A stretch of DNA of 64,000 bases. Origin: an uncultured Bacteroides sp. Its GTDB lineage: Bacteria; Bacteroidota; Bacteroidia; Chitinophagales; Chitinophagaceae. Below the pieces are notes generated by a model. It was not told the origin of the DNA. It saw only the letters and a list, made by a program, of their open reading frames with translations, and searched no databases. The DNA is taken from the NCBI GenBank assembly GCA_902168085.1, contig CABHOP010000020.1, positions 20,002-84,001 on the forward strand, written 5' to 3'. Numbering within the stretch: position 1 is the stretch's first letter; the number at the start of each line of letters is the position of its first letter. Of this stretch, positions 52,946-60,646 are shown one piece after another. Both the position numbers and the translations under genes were made by a program.

Positions 52946-53066
52946 GCGGCAAAGGTAGAAGCGTTAGTTGCGATTACCAATTTATTACAATAAAATTGTT
53001 GTGGTGCATTGGTGCTGTATTTGATGCAGGCAGAACAATTGGCGGAAATTTATTTTTGAAAACTTG

Positions 53067-53097
53067 TTTGGAAATTAGGTTAGGCACTATATCTTTG
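53067..53097 (+). promoter_or_regulatory. Bacteroidota-type promoter for tRNA operon copy 2
   Basis: TTTG-N19-TATCTTTG. Confidence 0.7.
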
Positions 53098-53122
53098 CAG
53101 TCCCAAAGTTCTTAAACACAAT

Positions 53123-53195
53123 GCGGAAGTAGCTCAGTTGGTAGAGCATCACCTTGCCAAGGTGAGGGTCGCGGGTTCGAGTCTCGTCTTCCGCT
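53123..53195 (+). tRNA. tRNA-Gly(GCC), copy 2
   Basis: Sequence identical to copy 1. Confidence 0.97.
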
Positions 53196-53255
53196 CTAAA
53201 GAAATCCAGGCCCTATGGTTTGGATTTTTTTGTTTGTACACATCCTACCGTGTAC

Positions 53256-53341
53256 GCCCTGGTGGTGGAATTGGTAGACGCGCAGGACTTAAAATCCTGT
53301 ATGCAGCAATGCGTGTGCGGGTTCAAGTCCCGCCCGGGGCA
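53256..53341 (+). tRNA. tRNA-Leu(TAA), copy 2; probable attachment site
   Basis: Two substitutions relative to copy 1; the recombinase ORF runs into its 3' end. Confidence 0.97.
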
Positions 53342-54852
53342 CCGATGGGAATTTTCCCAACATTTGACAAAGGCTGTTCAATTATGAGCAGCCTTTTTTG
53401 CTGTAATGACGCGGCTTTCATGCCAAAGATGGGTATGATAAAAGGTGTTCGATAAATACCCTCGGAATAGCTCAATTGGTTGTTGAACACCAGTTTTACA
53501 AATGCCTGTTTGCCGTGTATATCGGCATTGTTGTACAGCGACCGTAAATCTTTCAGCAATGCCAGCAGATCACTGTATTTATTCCAGGCTTCTTCTATAG
53601 GGCCGCGCGCCTCTATCAGCTTCATTTCCAGTGCCTCACGTTCTGCCTGGTACCGGCCTTTCCACTTTTGGTAGGTTTCCCTATCCAGCCCATCCATTAT
53701 ATATTTTTCTTCTACTTTCTCAATATTGGCCGCTACAGCGCGTATTTCCCTTGAAATTTCGGCTGTAGCCTCGTTCCGGTTATCCAGTTCGGCCTGTATC
53801 TTATTAGCCAGGTAATGGCCTATATAGCGTTCCTGTACATCATCAATGCTCAATTCATCCAGGATCTCGTTAAACTGGCTGTGCAGGGTATCAGCCCGTA
53901 GATTGATCTTAGGATGGCTCATGCATTTGTAATACCAGTAGTACCGGTTTTTGCCCTTACTATTGCCTGCAGTATAAAAACGGTCGCAAAAGCACCGTAC
54001 TACACCGCGCAAAGGCACCTCATCATTGTACACCACCTTTGGTTGTGGCTTGCCGGATAGCAGGGCCTGCACCTGGTACCATACCGCCTTACTGATAATG
54101 GCAGGGCTTTTGGCCGGTACCATCTTTTCAGGCTCATCATAATATGCCGGTACATGTACCATGCCTGCATATATCGGATTGGCTAACATGCGTGTAATGG
54201 AACTATTACCGCGCAATGTAAAGCCCTTAGGGCGTAACAGCTTGCCTATTTCTGCTACTGTGATGCCCTTACAATACAGTTCAAATACTTCTGCAGCAAT
54301 CAGGGCCTTTTCATCATCCAGCACCAGTATGGGCTTATTCCGTTCATCCCTGGCATTTTTGAAGCCAAAAGGTGCCGTAGTAAGTAGTCTGCCATCTAAG
54401 GCACCCTGCCTAAGCCCAAATTTCGTGCGATCCTTTATAATCAGCAGTTCCGTTTCAGCACCTACCAGCATATTTGTACGGAACTGAAAGAAATACGGGC
54501 TGTCAGGATGCATGCCGATGGGTTCTAAAACACTCATTACCCGTATGCCGTATTTATCTTCCAGCTTTTTGAGCATTACAAGTGCCTCTGATACGTTACG
54601 GCTGAAACGGTCGTATTTCATCACCACCAGGTAGTCAATATTTCGGTGGTTTGTCTTTAGGTATTTTTCCAGTTCTTTCCAACTGGCACGGTCGAAATTT
54701 TTAGCACTTTCGCCCTCATCACGGGAAATGCCAATCAGTTCCCATCCATTGCGTTCACAATGTCGGGCTATGGCTTCTTCCTGGCCATCGAGGCTAAAGT
54801 TACTCTGGTCTTTCGTGCTGATCCGCACGTAACCCACTACCCGTTTTTTCAT
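53323..54852 (-). CDS. large serine recombinase (site-specific integrase)
   Basis: VVGYVRISTKDQSNFSLDGQEEAIARHCERNGWEL...VMKYDRFSRN resolvase domain; recombinase domain, zinc-ribbon (CFCDRFYTAGNSKGKNRYYWYYKCMSHP), coiled coil. Confidence 0.95.
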   Translation of the reverse strand: MKKRVVGYVRISTKDQSNFSLDGQEEAIARHCERNGWELIGISRDEGESAKNFDRASWKELEKYLKTNHRNIDYLVVMKYDRFSRNVSEALVMLKKLEDKYGIRVMSVLEPIGMHPDSPYFFQFRTNMLVGAETELLIIKDRTKFGLRQGALDGRLLTTAPFGFKNARDERNKPILVLDDEKALIAAEVFELYCKGITVAEIGKLLRPKGFTLRGNSSITRMLANPIYAGMVHVPAYYDEPEKMVPAKSPAIISKAVWYQVQALLSGKPQPKVVYNDEVPLRGVVRCFCDRFYTAGNSKGKNRYYWYYKCMSHPKINLRADTLHSQFNEILDELSIDDVQERYIGHYLANKIQAELDNRNEATAEISREIRAVAANIEKVEEKYIMDGLDRETYQKWKGRYQAEREALEMKLIEARGPIEEAWNKYSDLLALLKDLRSLYNNADIHGKQAFVKLVFNNQLSYSEGIYRTPFIIPIFGMKAASLQQKRLLIIEQPLSNVGKIPIGAPGGT

Positions 54853-54988
54853 TTGTAAACACTTTTGTAAACAAAATATCGCCCAGTAAATGTAAGAAAG
54901 CCAAACTATCTGCATCTACCAACGGCACCACTACCGGCTGTTTTTCAGCTGGCACCGGTGGTAATGGTATTTTGTTTGCAGATCTCAT
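54800..54988 (-). CDS. small protein overlapping the recombinase start
   Basis: 62-aa ORF beginning 9 nt after the upstream stop; overlaps recombinase by about 52 nt. Confidence 0.45.
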   Translation of the reverse strand: MRSANKIPLPPVPAEKQPVVVPLVDADSLAFLHLLGDILFTKVFTNEKTGSGLRADQHERPE

Positions 54989-54996
54989 GCAGGTTT

Positions 54997-55209
54997 TTAT
55001 AGCTTAGGTGTGAACGATACCAGCGCGCCGTCATTGATCAGCTGCAGGAATTGTGATAATTGGTATTTCATACCCTCATAGCGGGTTTTTCCCCATTCTA
55101 TCAGCATAACATGCGATTGTTCTGCATTCGGTAGCTCTACTACATCTGCCAGCAGAAAGGCGCGCTCTGCCTTAGCATCGCGGTAGTATGTAAATGGTTC
55201 CAGTTTCAT
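54997..55209 (-). CDS. small hypothetical protein
   Basis: 70-aa ORF with 4-nt overlap with upstream gene. Confidence 0.6.
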   Translation of the reverse strand: MKLEPFTYYRDAKAERAFLLADVVELPNAEQSHVMLIEWGKTRYEGMKYQLSQFLQLINDGALVSFTPKL

Positions 55210-55982
55210 AGTTCGCGTTCGATTTTATTAATGGTTTCCTGATCCAATATGCCCCAACCTTGTTTGCCTTTTATGGGAAATGGCTTTATACGTATCACCT
55301 CATCGAATATCCAGCACCATTTGCCAGGATGATACTGTACATAGCATGGTACCTCATCATTAGGGGTCATCGGCCTGCAGTCAACCAACTTTGCCAGGCA
55401 TAAAGCACCGCCGCGTATATCTGCTGTATGCTCCTTATCCAGTTTACGTGCAATGGCATATTGTATGTGTGGCCCCGAAAGTGCTAATACCTGATCGGGT
55501 GTGCATTCTGTTTTAGTGCTGTAGATCAGCACCCATCCACGCACCTTAGTTTCACGCGGTCGGGTTTCGATTTTGCCGTGCAGCATGAGCGATGCAAAAG
55601 GCTGGTGCAGCCCTAACGATCGAACAACGGTACCAGGCGGCAAGCCTATTGCTGTTATCGGCGGTTCAGGTATTGCCTTTTCCTTATTACGTAAGAAAAT
55701 ACGCCCTGCAGGGCTGATAAACACACTATCAGATAGCTGTACTTTGCCATCCGCATATTGCAGGTAGCCGCGATCCTGCAGGCGCTTGATCATGATGGCC
55801 GTAGTATTGAGTACAGGCCGCATATCAGCTGTTAGCAACCGGTAGCACTCTACATCATCCGGACGGCGATGTTTCCTGAAAAATGCACCATCCCTGGCAT
55901 TCAGCAGCAGGTGCCGTTGCTGCTTACTAAGGCGCTGTTGTTTCTTTTCCATTATGCTGCTATTTTCATGAAGGTTAACCAT
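55206..55982 (-). CDS. ASCH-domain-like protein (start possibly at MEKKQQRLSK)
   Basis: SLGLHQPFASLMLHGKIETRPRETKVRGWVLIYSTK resembles the ASCH pattern; N-terminal helical region. Confidence 0.7.
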   Translation of the reverse strand: MVNLHENSSIMEKKQQRLSKQQRHLLLNARDGAFFRKHRRPDDVECYRLLTADMRPVLNTTAIMIKRLQDRGYLQYADGKVQLSDSVFISPAGRIFLRNKEKAIPEPPITAIGLPPGTVVRSLGLHQPFASLMLHGKIETRPRETKVRGWVLIYSTKTECTPDQVLALSGPHIQYAIARKLDKEHTADIRGGALCLAKLVDCRPMTPNDEVPCYVQYHPGKWCWIFDEVIRIKPFPIKGKQGWGILDQETINKIEREL

Positions 55983-56434
55983 ATCGTTTTTGACTGTTTC
56001 CCTGTTACATGGCCAAACAGTGGCTTATATTCATCACCTATAACTGCCAGCACTTCTGATAGCTTTACATCATGCTCGTTCCACTTAAACACCAGTGTAC
56101 CATTAGGCTTTAAAACACGCATGCATTCTGCAAAGCCCTTACGTATATCATCCTGCCATTTGCCAGTTAATCGGCCGTACTTTAATGCCATCCAACTTTT
56201 TGCACCTAACGAGGTCATATGTGGTGGATCAAACACTACCAGGTAGAATGTATCGTTATCAAACGGCATATCTGTAAAGTCCATTTGCAAATCAGGATGT
56301 ATTTCTAATACACGGCCGTCACATAAAGTGTGTACCTCGTTTCGTTTGTCTGCAAATAGTACATTGGCATTATCCTTATCAAACCAAAACATCTTACTAC
56401 CGCAGCATGCATCTAAAATTTTCTTATCGTTCAT
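55952..56434 (-). CDS. phage-type SAM-dependent methyltransferase
   Basis: ILDACCGSKMFWFDK; VVFDPPHM motif; LKPNGTLVFKWNE. Confidence 0.8.
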   Translation of the reverse strand: MNDKKILDACCGSKMFWFDKDNANVLFADKRNEVHTLCDGRVLEIHPDLQMDFTDMPFDNDTFYLVVFDPPHMTSLGAKSWMALKYGRLTGKWQDDIRKGFAECMRVLKPNGTLVFKWNEHDVKLSEVLAVIGDEYKPLFGHVTGKQSKTIWLTFMKIAA

Positions 56435-56443
56435 AGGTTTTTT

Positions 56444-58825
56444 TTAAAATGGCAGATCTGTTTGTGTTGGATCAGGAAACGGAACGGATGCAGCTGGTGC
56501 CTGATCATCAAAGCCCACTGTCAGCTGTTGTGGTTTCGGATCGTTCGCAGGCTCATCTGTAAAGGCTTCGCGTTTGAAGATGTAGTACCTGTCAAAAAAC
56601 TTGATATACTGGTGTGTTAGCTGCAGCCCCTCATTATCTACATTGGTTTCAATGATACGCGGGTATGACTTACGTGCTACGCTCTGTGTCAGGTAGCCCA
56701 TTTGGTGCAGCACTTTCTTTATATAGTCCTTATCATGCGGCTTTTTCAGTAGCTCCGTAGCAATCACCCGTAGCGGCATGTATATTTCAGTATCGCCCGT
56801 CATTTCAAACAATTCTGTAATGGCAATACGCAGGTTCTTTTCTACGCCGCTCTTACTATTCAGTTTCAGGTTTTCCAGCGCCTCGGTATGCAGCAGCTTA
56901 TTTTCAAACCAGTGACGGCTACGGCATGGTGCTACAATCTGCCTGGTGTTCAGGTAGTGCAGGAATGCCGGTATTTCTTCATACAGATCTTCTAACAGTT
57001 CCTGGTTCTTTTTCTTAATGCTATGCACCTTTATCACCCAAAACCGTATTTCTTCTTCTTCTATGGCTATGAAATTGTCCTCATTGTTAGATAGCAGCAC
57101 AAACTTTCCGAAAAACTCCATGTTCACCTGATCGCGGCCCTTAGCGTTCATACTGATCCGGCTGGCTGTGCTAAGGCTCTTTACTTTCTCTACGGTTACG
57201 TGTTTATCTATCTTTGTTTCATCACATCCAATAATCAGCTTAGATGCCCAATGCGCGTTAAAATCGTTGGTAAGATCAGCATTGCCCACTATGGCTACAT
57301 TTTCGCCAAACAGCTTATTCAGGTAGTTGAGAAAGGTAGTTTTACCGGTTTCCCGTTCGCGCGATACCAGGCACAATATGGGCAATACCTGTTGTGGTGT
57401 TTTATACAGCAGTGTGAGGTAGTCCAAACCCAATTCCCAACGCTTTACCGTGCGTTCCTTGCCATCGCTATCAGTAAATGTTAGTTCTGCATCGCCAAAA
57501 ATGTGCTTTATAAAATCCAGCGTAGTAGTGCATTCACCCTCGTCCGGCTCATGGCCGAAAGCATGGTACATATTAAAGCAGTTGTGTATTACGCTGCTGT
57601 AGCTCACATGATCCGGTACCACGCAAAAAGCCTTGTATTTAGGTATATGCTCAATGATCTTTTTACCGTGATCATCGGTAATGGTGGTTTTCTGCCTACC
57701 GGCAAATGTGCGTATCAGATGCCCGTGCTTATCCGGTACGTCTATATGTTCATAGTAGCCATCACCTACACGGAAATACCTGCCTGCAGCAGATGGAACT
57801 ACTATATCACATTTATTATCCTTATCGTTATACCTGTACCTGGTACCGGCAAATACAAATTCCTGCCCTTTCAGATCAGGCCGCTTTTCGGCATGGTATA
57901 GATAGAAATCGTTTACATCCTGCAGGTGAAAATACCTGAATACCTTACCTACCTGCCCGTAGCTTATTTTGATACGCACCAGGTAATTGCCCTGGTTTAC
58001 ACCGGCACTGATCTTATCGAATTTGTGAAACTCTTTAACGATGGCATCCACACTATCCGGAAAGGCACAAAGCAGATCATCAAGGCCCTTAGGATTGCCC
58101 TCTAAATTTTCGCTATTGACGTGGCCAAAGTACTTATCAATATCATCGTACTTGCTTAATAGCTCACTGAATGTGGCCACGGTATTAAAGAAATTACGAG
58201 GCCGTTTATACAGGTCGATGCCGTCTGTAATGTCTTTACCGGTTATATCCCTGCAATCGCCATCGGTAAGCCAAACAATGCGTTCCGGTGTACATTTCTC
58301 TATCAGCTTTTTTATATCACCGTATAGTTCGTTTGTTTCCCTGTCTTTCATGCAAGTGATAGAGGGCAAGCCGATGCAGGGAATGCCGTGCATCATGGCC
58401 TTAAAGGCTTTGAAATAGCCCTCTGTCATATACAGCACCGGTATTTTGATGCCGTTATCATACATATCTACCAGCGGCGGCGGGAAAAATGGTACCGTAG
58501 GCTGGCCCTTAGGCATATCATATTTTTGCTGGCTACCATCTTTTTTAGTGCGCGGTATTTCCAGCCTTGTAACTACATAGTCTTTATTACGGTGCCTGCT
58601 GTTTTCCTTAGCAAAAACAATCTTGTATCTATCCAGCCGGTAACATAGTATCTCTATACCGGCTTCCACTTCTTTGAACACCGGAAAATCAACCAGTATA
58701 TCAGGCTTTCCTACGCCTCCATTCTGCCATAGCTTAATGGTGTTTATTTCAGGCGTAACGCCTAAAAGATCCATGCGCTGCTGGTAGTAGGAAACCGTAG
58801 TTTCAGTTGCGGGGGTATCTTGCAT
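56444..58825 (-). CDS. primase-helicase-like replication protein (toprim-like plus DUF5906/SF3-type helicase)
   Basis: VLYMTEGYFKAFKAMMHGIPCIGLPS...VWLTDGD; LVSRERETGKTTFLNYLNKLFG...KLIIGCDET...GKFVLLSNNED. Confidence 0.8.
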   Translation of the reverse strand: MQDTPATETTVSYYQQRMDLLGVTPEINTIKLWQNGGVGKPDILVDFPVFKEVEAGIEILCYRLDRYKIVFAKENSRHRNKDYVVTRLEIPRTKKDGSQQKYDMPKGQPTVPFFPPPLVDMYDNGIKIPVLYMTEGYFKAFKAMMHGIPCIGLPSITCMKDRETNELYGDIKKLIEKCTPERIVWLTDGDCRDITGKDITDGIDLYKRPRNFFNTVATFSELLSKYDDIDKYFGHVNSENLEGNPKGLDDLLCAFPDSVDAIVKEFHKFDKISAGVNQGNYLVRIKISYGQVGKVFRYFHLQDVNDFYLYHAEKRPDLKGQEFVFAGTRYRYNDKDNKCDIVVPSAAGRYFRVGDGYYEHIDVPDKHGHLIRTFAGRQKTTITDDHGKKIIEHIPKYKAFCVVPDHVSYSSVIHNCFNMYHAFGHEPDEGECTTTLDFIKHIFGDAELTFTDSDGKERTVKRWELGLDYLTLLYKTPQQVLPILCLVSRERETGKTTFLNYLNKLFGENVAIVGNADLTNDFNAHWASKLIIGCDETKIDKHVTVEKVKSLSTASRISMNAKGRDQVNMEFFGKFVLLSNNEDNFIAIEEEEIRFWVIKVHSIKKKNQELLEDLYEEIPAFLHYLNTRQIVAPCRSRHWFENKLLHTEALENLKLNSKSGVEKNLRIAITELFEMTGDTEIYMPLRVIATELLKKPHDKDYIKKVLHQMGYLTQSVARKSYPRIIETNVDNEGLQLTHQYIKFFDRYYIFKREAFTDEPANDPKPQQLTVGFDDQAPAASVPFPDPTQTDLPF

Positions 58826-58855
58826 TGTTGGGTAGTAAATTGTTGGTGTGATCCT

Positions 58856-59155
58856 CTATACACTGGCAGGGAAAAAGACTATGCAGCCCTGCTTTGTTTC
58901 TTCTGCATGAAAGCCGATGTGGTATAATACCAGGCTGGTAGGCGTGACTTCTAAAAAAAGATCTTCCAGCTGCTGCATGCGTTTTTCCAGCTTTGCCTGC
59001 CTATGCTCCATTTGTGCTATCAGCTTTTCCTGCAGTGCATGCAGTGCCGGATTGCTAAACAGGGTTAGCTCATGTGCCAACCGCGCGCGTTTCAACTGCT
59101 GGCGCACTATGCTCCAATCATGGTACATTGCCTCATAAGAATAACGATCGCTCAT
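58856..59155 (-). CDS. hypothetical protein
   Basis: 99-aa ORF in operon orientation; helical. Confidence 0.55.
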   Translation of the reverse strand: MSDRYSYEAMYHDWSIVRQQLKRARLAHELTLFSNPALHALQEKLIAQMEHRQAKLEKRMQQLEDLFLEVTPTSLVLYHIGFHAEETKQGCIVFFPASV

Positions 59156-59170
59156 AAGATGGGGATGTTT

Positions 59171-59275
59171 TTAATGGTTAATGCAGCTATGCACGTATAG
59201 CAGGATCGAAACCGTATATGCTATGCCAGTGCCTACAGCTAACCAGGTTAAAAAATCAGTGTGTTTCCTTTTCAT
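59171..59275 (-). CDS. 34-aa single-TM micro-ORF (not in supplied ORF track)
   Basis: MKRKHTDFLTWLAVGTGIAYTVSILLYVHSCINH; overlaps the end of 59256..59444. Confidence 0.4.
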   Translation of the reverse strand: MKRKHTDFLTWLAVGTGIAYTVSILLYVHSCINH

Positions 59276-59444
59276 TGGTAGTGGTTTCTTTCATTTTTGC
59301 TAAGGCTGCTTTGTAACCAGCCATATAATCGCCGGCTACTGTAGACAATGCCAGCCTTTCATTTCTTGTAGGCTTTTCAGGGTTTTGAACCCTAACGATA
59401 CTTTTCGCATATAGCTTTGACTGTTTGATTGCTTCTTTTAACAT
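59256..59444 (-). CDS. small hypothetical protein
   Basis: 62-aa ORF, operon context. Confidence 0.5.
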   Translation of the reverse strand: MLKEAIKQSKLYAKSIVRVQNPEKPTRNERLALSTVAGDYMAGYKAALAKMKETTTNEKETH

Positions 59445-59472
59445 GGCACATTTTTTATTGTAAACGATATTG

Positions 59473-59506
59473 TTTTTAAAGAGCGGAGCGGCGCAACACC
59501 GCCCCG
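59473..59506 (-). repeat. 34-bp hairpin leader repeat, copy A
   Basis: TTTTTAAAGAGCGGAGCGGCGCAACACCGCCCCG (plus strand). Confidence 0.9.
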
Positions 59507-59516
59507 TAACTATCTA

Positions 59517-59864
59517 TTACATTCCACCGTCGCCGTCGCCGGAGCCGTTGCCGTAGCCGTCGCCGGAGCCGTTGCCGTAGCCGTCGCCGTAGCCGTAGCC
59601 GTAGCCGTCGCCGTAGCCGTTGCCGTCGCCGTCGCCGTTGCCGTTGCCGTTGCCGTAGCCGTAGCCGTAGCCGTAGCCGTAGCCGTTTATTCCTGCTGCA
59701 TGAGTTAAGTATCCGTTATCGGTACCGAATACCTGCAGCAGATCATCTGTCTTTCCAAACCAGGTACCATGCTCTTTACACGCTTCTATTACACCATCCA
59801 GGCAGGCCCCTGATCTTACCACATCGGCATATGTCAGGAACTCTTTTATTTGTGGTTGTTCCAT
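59517..59864 (-). CDS. phage-type protein with Gly-X (GYGNGDG) repeat tail
   Basis: FLTYADVVRSGACLDGVIEACKEHGTWFGKTDDLLQVF N-terminal domain, then about 27 GX dipeptides. Confidence 0.75.
   Translation of the reverse strand: MEQPQIKEFLTYADVVRSGACLDGVIEACKEHGTWFGKTDDLLQVFGTDNGYLTHAAGINGYGYGYGYGYGNGNGNGDGDGNGYGDGYGYGYGDGYGNGSGDGYGNGSGDGDGGM
59526..59688. repeat. hexanucleotide GGC-NAC tandem repeat
   Basis: Hexamers varying mostly at one base (TAC/AAC/GAC, some TCC). Confidence 0.9.
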
Positions 59865-60121
59865 GCTTCAGCTGCTTTATCTGTGATAGCAAATACTGCA
59901 GTAACATCATGCAGTACCGGTATATCAGATACTGCTGAAATACGCGAGTCTCCGTTTGGACCTACTTCGCATAACTCCTGCAGGCCGCGGGTAGTACCCC
60001 AACGGATAGCCATACGGCAATTTTTTAGGTTGGTAAGCATTTTTTGCGTGAGGTCTGCATCTTCTGCTACTTCTGCATACCATACACCGCGATGGGCTGT
60101 TGTAATAAGGACTTTTTTCAT
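59846..60121 (-). CDS. phage-type protein with RGVWYAEV/RWGTTRG/LHDVTA motifs (DUF6948-like)
   Basis: MKKVLITTAHRGVWYAEVAED...CRMAIRWGTTRGLQELCEVGPNGDSRISAVSDIPVLHDVTAVF. Confidence 0.7.
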   Translation of the reverse strand: MKKVLITTAHRGVWYAEVAEDADLTQKMLTNLKNCRMAIRWGTTRGLQELCEVGPNGDSRISAVSDIPVLHDVTAVFAITDKAAEAWNNHK

Positions 60122-60157
60122 TGTGTTATCGTGTTTAATTGTTAAGAATAAATGCAT

Positions 60158-60191
60158 TTTTTAAAGAGCGGAGCGGCGCAACACCGCCCCG
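60158..60191 (-). repeat. 34-bp hairpin leader repeat, copy B
   Basis: Identical to 59473-59506. Confidence 0.9.
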
Positions 60192-60213
60192 CGTGTGAAC
60201 ACCAACAACCCAC

Positions 60214-60624
60214 CTATGAATTGTCTTTTGCTGCAGCACTGGCAGCTGCTATCTGTTGTAGTTTTTCCGCAGTTTCTACGGAAATGAGTATGCCCAATGT
60301 TTGGATGTAGGCAGTACCGTGATCCTTTGGGCCAAAAGCTGCTGTACGGAATACCGGTACGGCTTTATCGTCTTCTTTCTTTATCACTACCACCGGCACC
60401 AAACCATCCGGCGTAGGCTCACCCAATACCTGTGCTGCTAACACATCCTGCAGCATATTTTCGTACCCGTTGGGGTGATACTGCACGGGCATACCTACCA
60501 ATGAAGTACCGGTAAAAATGATGTTTGCTGCAGGTGGTGGTACCGGCATGCCATGCTGATCAGGTGCAGCATTTTTGGACGTTGCTGCTTTCTTTGCAGC
60601 GGTCTTTTTTTGTTGTGTTACCAT
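60214..60624 (-). CDS. hypothetical protein
   Basis: 136-aa ORF; Lys/Ala-rich N-terminus. Confidence 0.6.
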   Translation of the reverse strand: MVTQQKKTAAKKAATSKNAAPDQHGMPVPPPAANIIFTGTSLVGMPVQYHPNGYENMLQDVLAAQVLGEPTPDGLVPVVVIKKEDDKAVPVFRTAAFGPKDHGTAYIQTLGILISVETAEKLQQIAAASAAAKDNS

Positions 60625-60646
60625 TATGAGCGGTTTTAAAAATGAA

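Noticed and set aside
51961-53455. ORFs sharing MVEHHLAKVRVAGSSLVFRSKEIQ at 51961..52191 (-) and 53138..53455 (+)
   Set aside because: They are translations through the duplicated tRNA-Gly/tRNA-Leu genes, not a protein family; they did lead to the inverted repeat.
59520-59690. Repeat array considered as a CRISPR or minisatellite locus
   Set aside because: Repeats are 6-bp in-frame coding units without spacers.
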